Shown one piece after another: positions 6,608 through 16,374 of a stretch of DNA of 64,000 bases. Every line of letters starts with the position of its first letter. Position 1 is the first letter of the stretch. The stretch is taken from contig JBQMYD010000004.1 in assembly GCA_052173655.1 (NCBI GenBank), positions 62,001 to 126,000 on the forward strand, in the 5' to 3' direction. A program made the position numbers and the translations under genes. A model generated the notes under the pieces. The model was not told the origin of the DNA, did not search any database, and was given only the letters and a program-made list of their open reading frames with translations. This stretch comes from RGIG9060 sp052173655. GTDB lineage: Bacteria; Spirochaetota; Spirochaetia; Treponematales; Treponemataceae.

Positions 6608-8452
6608 ATGGAAAGTAAAAATGGTATGAAAGTAAAAGTGCCGCTTGTTGTAAAGTTGATAGCGATAACATCGATCATAGTTGTTTTTTCCAGCGGAATT
6701 GCAACCCTTGTTTCTTCGTATTTCTTTATGAGAGATTCTTCTACGAGAGCAGAAGAAAATAATATGACACTCGTTCAAGTCTTTTCGACACGTATGCAAA
6801 ATGAATTGCAAGAATCTTATACATCTTCAATGATTTTACTTGATACACTCAGGACAAGTTCTTCAAAAACTGCGTCGGAAGTTTTCAAAAGTAATTTTTT
6901 TGCACGTAATGCAAAAATAGCATATATCGGTGTTCCCGGTTTTATGGAACTTTATAACGACAAATTTTTCATTTCTAACGAAAAGGAAGAATCTTGTGTT
7001 GAAAATTTTTTGGTAAATTCGGAAAGTCGCCTTAGACTTGCAAATGAAGGTGAACTTTTTACGATGAATGCAACTGCTTTTTTTGAAATGCCGATGCTTG
7101 CACTTGTATCTCCCTATGCCGACGATGGAACAAAAAACCGCATTGTAATTCTTTTTTCTACGGAAAACCTACAGGGCAGTACTGAAGCAAGCAATGCGTA
7201 TACGACGTATGCTATTTCAGATGAAAACGAAATTTTGGTATATCCGGATTACGAAATTTTAAAAACACAGAGCTTTACTCGCGAGCAAGCATTTTATGAC
7301 AAAATTTCAGAAGCTACTTTGCCGCTTTTACAGTTTAAATATGAAGAAAACGGTGAAAAATTTTTTATTGCAATTTCAAAAGTGGATTTTGGGCGATTTG
7401 TTGCTATTTCTCAGGTTCCGGTTTCTTTAGTTTATAAAGCCGTTTATTTTATGATTTTGAGAAATTCAATTATTGTTGCAATAATTTTATTCCTTGCAAT
7501 TTTAGCAATTTATTTCTTTGCACAAAATATTTCGCGACCGGTAATTGCACTAAAAGATGCTGCAGAACGAATTGAAACCGGTGATTACGATGTAAAACTT
7601 AAGCCTAAAACTTATGATGAAATCGGTTTGCTTACAAATTCATTTGTAAAAATGGGAAAAGGATTGGCAGAGCGTGAACGTTTGCGAGAAACTTTCGGTC
7701 GATTTGTAAACAAAGATATCGCCGAGAAAGCAGCCCGAGGAGAACTTAAACTCGGAGGCGAGAGAAAAAATGCAACGATTTTCTTTTCCGATATTCGTTC
7801 ATTTACTGCAATATCGGAAAAACTTAATCCTGAACAGGTTGTTGAATTTTTGAATGCATATATGACGCGAATGGTTGACTGTATTCAGGCAACAGGTGGT
7901 GTTGTAGATAAGTTTATTGGAGATGCAATTATGGGTATCTGGGGTGTTCCTATTTCCACAGGAGATCCTGCAAAAGATGCCGAGCAAGCCATAAAAGCCA
8001 TGCTGATGATGAGAAAAAGTTTGCAAGAATTCAATAAAGACAGGGGCACACCTGATAAGCCTCTTATAAAGATCGGTTGTGGATTAAATACGGGGCCTTG
8101 TATTGCAGGACAGATCGGTTCTGAAAAACGAATGGAATATACTGTTATCGGTGATACCGTAAATACTGCAAGCCGAATTGAGGCTCTTAATAAACCGTTT
8201 GGAACTGATATTTTAATTTCAGAAAACACTTATAAACTTTTACAAGGAAAACTTATAGTTGAAGCAATGCCTTCAATAAAAGTAAAGGGTAAAACTGACC
8301 CATTGCAGATTTTTGCTGTTGTGAATTTTAAAGGAGAAGACGGGCCGCAAACTCTAAAGGAAGTCCGTGCGATGTTGGGTATTCAAACACCTGTTGCAAT
8401 TGCCGATCCGGACAAAGAAGAAGTGAAATATGAAATACTTTCGCAAAAATGA
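6608..8452 (+). CDS. Membrane-bound class III adenylate/guanylate cyclase with extracytoplasmic sensor and HAMP
   Basis: A 614-residue protein. TM1 lies at about residues 12-38, followed by a periplasmic sensor of about 230 residues, TM2 (SIIVAIILFLAILAIYFF) and a HAMP linker (RPVIALKDAAERIETGDY). A class III catalytic domain fills the C-terminal 200 residues. Metal-binding Asp residues are visible in FFSDIRSFT and GDAIMGIWG, and the transition-state region in VIGDTVNTASRIE. It would make cAMP (or cGMP) in response to an external signal. The start is ATG 6608 with AGGA eight bases upstream. The gene overlaps the FecR-like gene by 23 bases, so the two are probably translationally coupled. Confidence 0.92.
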   Translation: MESKNGMKVKVPLVVKLIAITSIIVVFSSGIATLVSSYFFMRDSSTRAEENNMTLVQVFSTRMQNELQESYTSSMILLDTLRTSSSKTASEVFKSNFFARNAKIAYIGVPGFMELYNDKFFISNEKEESCVENFLVNSESRLRLANEGELFTMNATAFFEMPMLALVSPYADDGTKNRIVILFSTENLQGSTEASNAYTTYAISDENEILVYPDYEILKTQSFTREQAFYDKISEATLPLLQFKYEENGEKFFIAISKVDFGRFVAISQVPVSLVYKAVYFMILRNSIIVAIILFLAILAIYFFAQNISRPVIALKDAAERIETGDYDVKLKPKTYDEIGLLTNSFVKMGKGLAERERLRETFGRFVNKDIAEKAARGELKLGGERKNATIFFSDIRSFTAISEKLNPEQVVEFLNAYMTRMVDCIQATGGVVDKFIGDAIMGIWGVPISTGDPAKDAEQAIKAMLMMRKSLQEFNKDRGTPDKPLIKIGCGLNTGPCIAGQIGSEKRMEYTVIGDTVNTASRIEALNKPFGTDILISENTYKLLQGKLIVEAMPSIKVKGKTDPLQIFAVVNFKGEDGPQTLKEVRAMLGIQTPVAIADPDKEEVKYEILSQK

Positions 8453-11171
8453 TTTTATTTTCACTCTACTTATCACAATTGCAGAAATTGCTTTAATTTT
8501 TTTATATTTTTCTATAGCGTTCCTTACGGATACGAGTAGACGTCAAATAGGTGAAATAGTTTTCAAAGAAAGAATTGCGACACGGCGACAAACAGATGTT
8601 TTCCATTGGCAGACACTGCATACAAAAAGTCCGATTTACGAATATGATACAATCAGAACTGCAGATAAAGCTGAAGCGGAGATTTTGTTCAATGACGGTA
8701 CAAAACTTGATATCTTGGAAAATACGCTTGTTAAATTGCAAGGTATTGATGATGAAGATTTTGCAGATATAGAAAGCGGCTCTGTTTCTGTTGAGACGGC
8801 AAATACAAGCAAGAAAATTTCATTTGCAGGAAACGTTGTAGACCTTGTTGATAAGGCAAAATTATCCCTTTCATATACTGAAGATGAGACAAAGATAAAA
8901 GTGGAAGAGGGGTCTGCTTCGGTTTCTGCAAACGGCGAAAATTTAGTGATTCAAACTTCACAAAAAATAAACTTTTCTTCCGGTGAGGAAAAGCCTAAAG
9001 TGGAAAAAGTAAAAATTCAAAAAATTCCTACAAGAAAAAATCAAAAGTTTGTTACATACAAAAAAGATGCTCCTGTTACTTTTTCATTCATGGCAGAAAA
9101 TCCCGGTGATGCAAAAGTTGTTATCGCTCAGGATAAAAATTTCAAGAAAGTTTACAAAACTGTAACGCAATTTTCAAAAGATGAAGGTAGTTCAAATACA
9201 TATAGTTGCAAAGAAAAAATTCCGCTTGAGAAAGTATATTGGAAAGTTGTTTACGAAGATGGCGAAGAGAGCGAAATACAGTCGGTTGAAATTCAGCAAG
9301 TTGAAAAAATCTCCAAATTTACGACGGAAGCAAATGCAAGAGTCATTTCTACCGGAGATGACAGTAAAGTAAAGTTTTCTTGGGCTAATATGGATAACGC
9401 AACTTCTTACGTTTTTGAAGTTTCCGAATCGGCAGATTTTTCAAATACAATCATAAAACAAACGACTCGGAATTCTTCAATTCAGATTGCCTCTCTTGAT
9501 GACGGTTCTTACTACTGGCGAGTTACTCCGAATTATTCAGGAAAACTCCTTGATAAACCGGAAAGTATAACACGTCAGTTACAAGTTGAAAAAAATGACA
9601 GTATACTTCCGCTTAAAATCAATTATCCGGTAAACGGTTATAAATTCAATATACAAGAAAAAAAAGATTTTTCATTTTCGTGGGAAAGACGTAAAAATGC
9701 TGAAGAGTACACGCTGTCTTTATATCGGGATGAAAACTCGGAAGCTGCTGAAAAATTTGTGTGTACGGAAAATACTGCAAGGTTCAGTTTGCTTGACAGC
9801 AAGCTATTTCAAGACGAAGGTAAGGTTTTTTGGACTGTAAGCTATAAGAATAAAAATGGGAAACTTTCTCCTTTGAGTCAGAAATTGAAAATTGAAAAAA
9901 TAAGAAATGATTTCCAATTTAAATCTGTTTTTCCAAAGGATAACTATGCAATTGCTGCAAGTTTGATTCAAAATATCCGTTTTACATGGAAAAATGACAG
10001 CGGATTGAGAACTAATTTTATTGTTTCTTCAGATGAAAAAATGAGGAACGTTGTTTACAAAAAAAATGTGGATACGACTTCAGTGCTCGGTCTTTTCTTG
10101 GAAGAAGGTAAATATTTTTGGTGTGTTGAGATGCTCGATTTTGACGGCTCTGTTTTAAAGAAGTCTGAGATAAAAACATTCAATGTTGTAAAAAACTTGC
10201 CGGCGGTTGATTTTGTCAGCCCTATGGAACATACTCTTGTTCCTCTTTTTAATGATCCGCACGTCTTGGTAGAGTGGGAAGAAATTCCGAATGCAGATTA
10301 TTATGAAGTTGAAATTTATGAACCTTCAGGTAGCAGGATTGTTTTTAATCCTTATGCAAAATGCGAGTCGATTGATATTTCTGCAGGAAAGTATAATGAA
10401 GGAACTTACAGAATTTCAGTGCAGCCGTTTGCACTTGATACAATCGATCATACAAAAAATGTTGGATTGAAAAAAGTTATTTCGTTTGAATCTAAAAAAC
10501 TAACTGTAGCTTCTCTTGTTTCACCTAAAATTAATACTTCTGTTGATGGGATCAGTGCGTATAATAATGGTGTGAATTTTTCATGGAAATCGCACCAGGA
10601 TTTTGAAAAACAGGAACTTGTTTTGGTAAAGAATGGGAAAATTATAAAAAAGGTTTCAGCCGGACAAAAGGGAAATGTTTCTGTTTTGGTTCCGAAATTG
10701 GAAAGTGGAACTTATACTTGGTATGTAAGCGGAAAATTTCGCAACTATGATGTTAGTTCACATGAAAGATATTCTCTGACGGTATTGCCTGTTCCGCCAC
10801 TTGAAGTTCCGCGTTTTAATGCGGATGCAATGAAAAAATTGATAAATATACCGTATCTCAAAGAAAACAGAAATATTCCTTTTGCTTGGTCTTCTTCGCA
10901 ATATGCAAGTTATTATATATTGACAATAAGTGATGCAAGGAAAAAGACAATTTTTTCAAAAAAGATTTATGATACAAACTATGATTTTACATCTTTACGC
11001 ATGCTTTCAAACGGTTCATTTCAGGCAACAATTAATGCCGTTTCCGATAAACAATTAAAAGGGCTTTCGACAGAATCAATGGTCGATACATTTTCTTTTG
11101 TTGTTGATTTACCTGAAATAGAAAAGCCTAAAAATATTCTAACAAAAGATAGAGAGTACTATGGCTATTGA
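8430..11171 (+). CDS. Membrane-anchored FecR-domain protein with Fn3-like repeats
   Basis: A 913-residue protein. One N-terminal membrane segment (TLLITIAEIALIFLYFSIAF) is followed by a FecR-like domain (about residues 50-170: AEAEILFNDGTKLDILENTLVKL, then IESGSVSVET). After that come repeated strand-rich Fn3-like domains, each with a pattern such as FSWxxxxxAxxYxxEVSxSxDF and GxYYWRV. In other bacteria FecR domains bind peptidoglycan or regulate surface transport; here they may form part of an envelope scaffold. It overlaps the cyclase (23 bases) and the barrel protein (11 bases), so the three products probably work together. No catalytic motif was seen. Confidence 0.75.
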   Translation: MKYFRKNDFIFTLLITIAEIALIFLYFSIAFLTDTSRRQIGEIVFKERIATRRQTDVFHWQTLHTKSPIYEYDTIRTADKAEAEILFNDGTKLDILENTLVKLQGIDDEDFADIESGSVSVETANTSKKISFAGNVVDLVDKAKLSLSYTEDETKIKVEEGSASVSANGENLVIQTSQKINFSSGEEKPKVEKVKIQKIPTRKNQKFVTYKKDAPVTFSFMAENPGDAKVVIAQDKNFKKVYKTVTQFSKDEGSSNTYSCKEKIPLEKVYWKVVYEDGEESEIQSVEIQQVEKISKFTTEANARVISTGDDSKVKFSWANMDNATSYVFEVSESADFSNTIIKQTTRNSSIQIASLDDGSYYWRVTPNYSGKLLDKPESITRQLQVEKNDSILPLKINYPVNGYKFNIQEKKDFSFSWERRKNAEEYTLSLYRDENSEAAEKFVCTENTARFSLLDSKLFQDEGKVFWTVSYKNKNGKLSPLSQKLKIEKIRNDFQFKSVFPKDNYAIAASLIQNIRFTWKNDSGLRTNFIVSSDEKMRNVVYKKNVDTTSVLGLFLEEGKYFWCVEMLDFDGSVLKKSEIKTFNVVKNLPAVDFVSPMEHTLVPLFNDPHVLVEWEEIPNADYYEVEIYEPSGSRIVFNPYAKCESIDISAGKYNEGTYRISVQPFALDTIDHTKNVGLKKVISFESKKLTVASLVSPKINTSVDGISAYNNGVNFSWKSHQDFEKQELVLVKNGKIIKKVSAGQKGNVSVLVPKLESGTYTWYVSGKFRNYDVSSHERYSLTVLPVPPLEVPRFNADAMKKLINIPYLKENRNIPFAWSSSQYASYYILTISDARKKTIFSKKIYDTNYDFTSLRMLSNGSFQATINAVSDKQLKGLSTESMVDTFSFVVDLPEIEKPKNILTKDREYYGY

Positions 11172-12345
11172 TGATTTTAGAAATAAATTTACTAAAGTAA
11201 AAAAAATTCTCATTCTTTTTATTTTTGTGCCTGTATTGCTCTATGCACAAGAAGCGAAACCTGTTACGGCTGAAAATGATTTTTTTTATTTTGAAAATGA
11301 AGAAACCGGTAAGCCGATCTTTACTCAAATTATCAGTTGGAAAGGTTCTGCATCGGTTTTTTATTATGAAATAAGTGTAAAAGATTCCTTGGGGAGTTTT
11401 ATTCTTGAAAGTGAAAAAACTGAGACATCGTCAATTGAAGTAAAATTGAAACCCGGAAAATATTTTTATAAAATTCTTGCTTATAATTTTCTTGATACTC
11501 TTGAACAAGAATCCGATTGGGTTGAGCTTGAGATTCTTCAGGCAGTTTTTCCGGCTATAAGGAGTATTTCTCCTAACATACTGTATATAGAAAATAATGA
11601 TTTTTCCTTTGAAGTAAAGGGTAGAAATTTTCCTCCAAATGCAGATATCTTTTTTCAGTCGGAAAAGACTCATGCAAAAAAATTTATAAAACCGCTTTCT
11701 ATCGAAAAAAATAAAATTGATTTTTATTTTGATAATCCGGAAGTTTTTATAGGCTCCCCGTATACAGTTCATATTGTGGATAAGAGTGGGTTATCAGCTG
11801 TTTCAAGTCCATTTTTAGTAAAGTATAAAAAAGCCGTTGATTTTTATGTAGGTGCTGCCTATACTCCATATGTTCCGCTTGGCGATGCTTGGTACATGAG
11901 TGTATGGAATAAAAAATTTTATCCTTTTGGTTTTACGGGTGAATTGGGCTTTATTTTTTCAAAAAATTCTTTCGGTTTTTTCGGTTTGGAATTACGATCT
12001 TCTTTCCGTTTAATGAATACAGAAAAAGACTCGGTAAAACTTAATAATAATACAGTAGTTTCTTCCTTGAATTTTATTTATGAGTGGTGGTTTATAAGAA
12101 AACTTGCACTTTGTATAAGAGCCGGTGGAGGTATTGTGTATAACTCGTATGTGTTTGTTTATCCTACGTGGACTTCTGACAAACAAAGTACACTTGACGG
12201 ATTTTATACGGCAGCGTTAGGTTTTAGAGTTAAGCCTGTAAAGAACTTTTATTTTGATGTAATGATTGGTGTTGAACATATGTTGAACAGAGAGGTAAAA
12301 CCGCTAGGTATCATACCTGAAATTGCTTTTGGATATCGTTTTTAA
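11161..12345 (+). CDS. Exported protein with Fn3/IPT domains and C-terminal outer-membrane barrel-like region
   Basis: A 394-residue protein. The signal peptide is KILILFIFVPVLLYAQ. The first 110 mature residues resemble one Fn3 repeat of the upstream protein (KPGKYFYKILAYN), followed by an IPT/TIG-like domain (IRSISPNILYIENNDFSFEVKGRNFPPNADIFF). The C-terminal 170 residues alternate aromatic and small residues and end in FGYRF, the terminal Phe typical of outer-membrane beta-barrels. It is the last gene of the cyclase-FecR-barrel unit. It may link the outer membrane to the FecR protein, which is inference. Confidence 0.7.
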   Translation: MAIDDFRNKFTKVKKILILFIFVPVLLYAQEAKPVTAENDFFYFENEETGKPIFTQIISWKGSASVFYYEISVKDSLGSFILESEKTETSSIEVKLKPGKYFYKILAYNFLDTLEQESDWVELEILQAVFPAIRSISPNILYIENNDFSFEVKGRNFPPNADIFFQSEKTHAKKFIKPLSIEKNKIDFYFDNPEVFIGSPYTVHIVDKSGLSAVSSPFLVKYKKAVDFYVGAAYTPYVPLGDAWYMSVWNKKFYPFGFTGELGFIFSKNSFGFFGLELRSSFRLMNTEKDSVKLNNNTVVSSLNFIYEWWFIRKLALCIRAGGGIVYNSYVFVYPTWTSDKQSTLDGFYTAALGFRVKPVKNFYFDVMIGVEHMLNREVKPLGIIPEIAFGYRF

Positions 12346-12354
12346 TAATTTTTT

Positions 12355-12384
12355 TTGTTCTGTTTACAACAACCGTGCTATAAT
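12355..12384 (+). promoter_or_regulatory. Predicted cas9 promoter, convergent with the tracrRNA gene
   Basis: TTGTTC (12355-12360), an 18-base spacer ending TGC (extended -10) and TATAAT (12379-12384). Start of transcription near 12391 would give a cas9 leader of about 138 bases that runs antisense through the whole tracrRNA gene. Confidence 0.55.
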
Positions 12385-12457
12385 AAAATAGTCCCACCAT
12401 AGGCGGGACTGTAGTCAAATGACTTCGGCATTTAGCCTTATTGTGATTTGATTTCTA
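12383..12457 (-). ncRNA. tracrRNA of the type II-C CRISPR system
   Basis: Read on the minus strand. It starts at about 12457 with the anti-repeat AGAAATCAAATCACAA (12456-12441), which pairs 16/16 with the crRNA repeat (TTGTGGTTTGATTTCT) allowing one G-U. Next come a small GGC/GCC hairpin, a 4-bp AGTC/GACT hairpin, and a strong 9-bp hairpin (12410-12390, AGTCCCGCC/GGTGGGACT, loop TAT) followed by a T-rich run, which is a Rho-independent terminator. About 75 nt in total. It would guide crRNA maturation with RNase III and load Cas9. Position upstream of cas9 on the opposite strand is common in type II loci. Confidence 0.88.
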
Positions 12458-12462
12458 CAGAC

Positions 12463-12491
12463 AATTTAGCATTGTTTGCAATTTTTTGCAA
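12463..12491 (-). promoter_or_regulatory. tracrRNA promoter
   Basis: Minus strand TTGCAA (12491-12486), 17-base spacer ending TGC, and TAAATT (12468-12463). Transcription would begin near 12456, right at the anti-repeat. Confidence 0.65.
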
Positions 12492-12528
12492 TACTTAAAA
12501 TTTATGATTTTTTATATTGGAGTTTTTA

Positions 12529-15500
12529 ATGAAAACACTTGGTCTCGATATAGGAACGAACTCAATCGGTTGGGGAATTGTTGATGAAGCTGCAAAAAAA
12601 ATACAAAGATGCGGAGTATATATATTCCCTGAGGGTGTAAAAATAGAAAAAGGAAATGAAAGTTCCAAAGCTGCTGAACGTACCGCTTTTCGTCTTGCAA
12701 GAAGATTAAAATTTAGAAGAAAGCTTAGAAAATACGAAACTTTAAAAGTGCTGATTGAAAATGGTATGTGTCCTCTTACTATGGAAGAACTTGAGAAATG
12801 GAAAAATAAAAAGATATATCCAACTTCAAAGAATTTTCTTGCCTGGTACAGAACTGATGAAATCAAAAAATGGGAACCCTATTATCTTAGAAAAAAATGT
12901 GTAGAAGAAAAGGCATTGCCGTATGAAATAGGGCGTTCAATGTATCATCTTGCACAACGACGTGGATTTTTAAGCAATCGAAAGGAAAGTACAAAGGCTT
13001 CTGAGGGTGATGTTTCAAAAGGTATTGATAAACTTTCAGAATTAAAGGGTGAAAAAACTTTAGGTCAATATTTTTACGAATTAAAGCAGTCCGGCGAAAA
13101 GGTGAGGGGAAAATACACATCGAGAAAAGATCATTACGAAAAAGAATTCAATAGAATATGTGAAGTTCAGTTTTTTTCAGAGGAATTAAAAAGCGATTTA
13201 TACAAAGCGATTTTTTATCAGCGGAAATTGAAATCACAAAAATTTCTTGTAGGGAAGTGTACGCTTGAACCAAGTAAATCGCGTTGTCCTGTTTCACATT
13301 TTGAGTTTGAAGAATTTAGAATGCTTTCGTTTATCAACTCGATAAAGCTTGCAAAAAAATCAAATGAAGATGACGATCAAGCGTTTGAATTTCTTACAAA
13401 AGAAGAAAAAGAACTTATAAAACCGTTGTTTTTTAGAGTTTCAAAACCTAATTTTTTATTTAAGGATATTTCAAAAAAGCTAAAAGGCAAAAACGAATTT
13501 TGGAAGTTCAACTACAGGGACGATACGATTGTTTCAGCCTGTCCTGTTACTTTAGGATTGAAAAATATTTTTGGTGATGATTTTTTTGATGCAAATTGCA
13601 AAGAAAATAAAATAGATAAATATGATATATATGATATTTGGCATGTTTTGTTTGATTTTGATGATAACGAAAAACTTATGGAATTTGCACGTGAAAAATT
13701 ACATTTGGATGCTGAAAAATCGGAAAAATTTTGTAAAATTAAAATTGCGCAAGGATATGCAAATCTAAGTTTAAAGGCTATTAGAAAAATACTTCCGTTT
13801 TTGCACAAAGGCTATATTTATTCTACTGCATCTTTTCTTGCAAATATTCCGACTATGATTGGTAAAGATGTGTATGAACAGAATTCTGATAAAATCGAAG
13901 AAGAAATTGAAAATATAACGGCAACACTCAAAAGCCGCAATACTGTTATTACGATAGCTAATCAATGTATTGACTCTATTTTTAAAGATGAGCAACATGA
14001 TTTTCATTCGGAGGAATGGGATAAGGCTATTGTTGATAAGCATATTTTTGATATTTACGGCAAACTAAGATTTGAACGATTATCAACAGAAGAACAATGT
14101 TCAATAAAAAATGAAATAGAAGAAAAAATAATTGATGTTCTTAAAATTGCAAAGACAAAAAATCCGAATGACTACAAGTACAGACAGTTGCGTACGGATG
14201 ATTTGATAAAAACATATCTTTTGGATCAAGGTTTCGTTATAAAAAAGAATACAGACCTTTATCATCCGTCTGATACTGAAAGTAATTTTGAAAAACCTAA
14301 GATTGCCGACGACGGAAAATTGTATCTTGCATCCCCAAGAACTTCAAGTGTAAAAAATCCTGTTGCAATGAGAGCTTTGCATCAATTGAGAAAACTCATA
14401 AATTATCTGATAAAAACAGGAGAGATTGACAGCAGCACGAGAATCAATATAGAACTTGCAAATGAAGTGAACGATAAGAACTGGCGAAAGGCTATTTCAG
14501 ATTTTAACAGGGAAAATGAGCGTAAGAATGAAGAAGCTAAAAATCGAATTATTGAGTTATGCAACGATGTAGGGATTGAAATTGAACCGACTGATTCTGA
14601 TATTAAAAAATTCCGTCTTTGGAAAGAACAAAGAGAAGAATGTCCTTATACAGGAAAGAAAATAAGTGTAACAGATTTATTTGGATCTGTTCCTAAATTT
14701 GACTTTGAACATACAATTCCCAGGAGTCTTTCGTATGATGATTCGATTGAAAACCTTACCTTATGTGATAGTGAATTTAACCGTACGGTAAAAAAACAAC
14801 ACATTCCGTCCGAATTACCGAACTTTAAAGAGATAAACAGACGTTTTCAAAAGTATTATGAAGATAAAATCGATAGCTGTCTAAATATAATTTCAAAAAA
14901 TGCCACCAGAAGCGGTGTTTATATTGCTCCTGCTGACAAAGATGTAAAAATAGTTAGAAGACACAAGGCTCAACTTGAACTTGATTATTACAAAGGAAAA
15001 CTGAAACGGTTTACCGCACCGGAAGTAACATCAAGTTTTAAGCACAGCCAGCTGAACGATACTCGTATTATTACAAAATTTGCCCTTAAGTATTTAAAAA
15101 CTGTTTTTAGTTATGTTCAGCCGGTTAAAGGTTTTATGACAGATACATTTAAAAAACAGTGGGTTTTGCTTGAGCGAAACGAAAATAAAGATCGTTCAAA
15201 TTACTGCCACCATATTGTTGATGCACTAACGATTGCTTGTGTAAATCGCGGAAAATTTAATTTATTATCTGAAGTTATAAGAAAAAGTGCTGACGGTGCT
15301 GGAGCTAACATTAAATGTGCAAAGCCGTGGGAAACATTTGATAAAGATGTTCTTGAAGCTGTTCAGTATGTAATTCCAAAACACTTTGTTGATGACAATT
15401 CGCTTAGGCAGACTAAAAAAGTTTTAACAAATCGTTTTGGCAAACAGATTTTAAAGAATGGAAAGAAAGTGTACGAACAGGGAAATACGGCACGAGGTTC

Positions 15501-16326
15501 TTTGCATAAAGAGACCTTTTACGGTTGTATAATGAGTCCCGCAGAGAAAGAAAAGAAAAGCGAAAAGATATTTGTTCAAAGAGTTCCTGTATCTACATTG
15601 GATGGGCAGTCTGCTGAAAAAATTATTGACAAGGGAGTTCAAAGAGCTTTTTTTGATAATTTGCAAAATAAAATACAAACGCTCGAAAATATTCAAACAA
15701 ATGGAATTTTACTTCCTTACAAGATGAACGGAAAAGAAGTTTATGTAAAAAGAGCTAGAATAAAAGCTAAACCTACAGATCCGATTGCATTAAAAAAGCA
15801 TTGCAATGTAACAGACGAAAAAAACAAAGAGTACAAACAGAATTATTACGTTGTGAATGACGAAAATTATTTGCTTGCCTTGTATCGTGGGAAAGGTGAG
15901 AAGGGGGATCCTGTTTCCGATTACATACTTTTGAACTTATTGGATGCGGTACAAAGTAAACAAGCAGGAAAAGAATTGTATCCGGTTTCTAAAGAAAAAA
16001 AAGAGACAATTTTGTCTTTGTACAAGGTTCTTAAAATCGGAAAAATCGTAATTTTGCAAAATGATGAAAACGAAGATGTATTTGCGTTACCGAAAGAAAA
16101 GTTTTGGAATAGGATGTACAGGGTTGCAGGATTGGGAAGATCGGGAAAAAGTATACATATAGCATTGGCGCATATCATAAGTTCAAATCCATATAAATAT
16201 ATGAAAGGTGAATATGATTTAGATGAAGGCGTTGAATTCAGACGGAAGATAGCAACAAATTTTATAGGTTTAGTTGAGGGAGAAGATTTTACGATTTCTC
16301 CTATGGGTGAAATTATAAAAAAATAA
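12529..16326 (+). CDS. cas9: Cas9 endonuclease (type II-C)
   Basis: A 1265-residue RNA-guided DNA endonuclease. ATG 12529 has GGAG seven bases upstream. RuvC-I: LDIGTNSIGWG with Asp7. Arg-rich bridge helix near residues 52-70 (RTAFRLARRLKFRRKLRKY). RuvC-II: INIELANEV, Glu near 641. HNH: FDFEHTIPRS with His728 and Asn751, spaced exactly as His840/Asn863 of the Streptococcus pyogenes enzyme. The residue before the His is Glu727 where that enzyme has Asp839. RuvC-III: CHHIVDA with His895 and Asp898. All catalytic positions are filled, so the enzyme should be active. Followed 48 bases later by cas1 and cas2, with no csn2 or cas4, which indicates subtype II-C. Confidence 0.97.
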   Translation: MKTLGLDIGTNSIGWGIVDEAAKKIQRCGVYIFPEGVKIEKGNESSKAAERTAFRLARRLKFRRKLRKYETLKVLIENGMCPLTMEELEKWKNKKIYPTSKNFLAWYRTDEIKKWEPYYLRKKCVEEKALPYEIGRSMYHLAQRRGFLSNRKESTKASEGDVSKGIDKLSELKGEKTLGQYFYELKQSGEKVRGKYTSRKDHYEKEFNRICEVQFFSEELKSDLYKAIFYQRKLKSQKFLVGKCTLEPSKSRCPVSHFEFEEFRMLSFINSIKLAKKSNEDDDQAFEFLTKEEKELIKPLFFRVSKPNFLFKDISKKLKGKNEFWKFNYRDDTIVSACPVTLGLKNIFGDDFFDANCKENKIDKYDIYDIWHVLFDFDDNEKLMEFAREKLHLDAEKSEKFCKIKIAQGYANLSLKAIRKILPFLHKGYIYSTASFLANIPTMIGKDVYEQNSDKIEEEIENITATLKSRNTVITIANQCIDSIFKDEQHDFHSEEWDKAIVDKHIFDIYGKLRFERLSTEEQCSIKNEIEEKIIDVLKIAKTKNPNDYKYRQLRTDDLIKTYLLDQGFVIKKNTDLYHPSDTESNFEKPKIADDGKLYLASPRTSSVKNPVAMRALHQLRKLINYLIKTGEIDSSTRINIELANEVNDKNWRKAISDFNRENERKNEEAKNRIIELCNDVGIEIEPTDSDIKKFRLWKEQREECPYTGKKISVTDLFGSVPKFDFEHTIPRSLSYDDSIENLTLCDSEFNRTVKKQHIPSELPNFKEINRRFQKYYEDKIDSCLNIISKNATRSGVYIAPADKDVKIVRRHKAQLELDYYKGKLKRFTAPEVTSSFKHSQLNDTRIITKFALKYLKTVFSYVQPVKGFMTDTFKKQWVLLERNENKDRSNYCHHIVDALTIACVNRGKFNLLSEVIRKSADGAGANIKCAKPWETFDKDVLEAVQYVIPKHFVDDNSLRQTKKVLTNRFGKQILKNGKKVYEQGNTARGSLHKETFYGCIMSPAEKEKKSEKIFVQRVPVSTLDGQSAEKIIDKGVQRAFFDNLQNKIQTLENIQTNGILLPYKMNGKEVYVKRARIKAKPTDPIALKKHCNVTDEKNKEYKQNYYVVNDENYLLALYRGKGEKGDPVSDYILLNLLDAVQSKQAGKELYPVSKEKKETILSLYKVLKIGKIVILQNDENEDVFALPKEKFWNRMYRVAGLGRSGKSIHIALAHIISSNPYKYMKGEYDLDEGVEFRRKIATNFIGLVEGEDFTISPMGEIIKK

Positions 16327-16374
16327 CGCTAACAAAAAGCTGTACGTTTAGTTATATTCTTCCGATAGTAGGGT

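Noticed and set aside
12390..12410. Strong hairpin read as a terminator for the outer-membrane protein gene upstream of cas9
   Set aside because: On the plus strand it is not followed by a T run; on the minus strand it is, and it fits as the 3' end of the tracrRNA.
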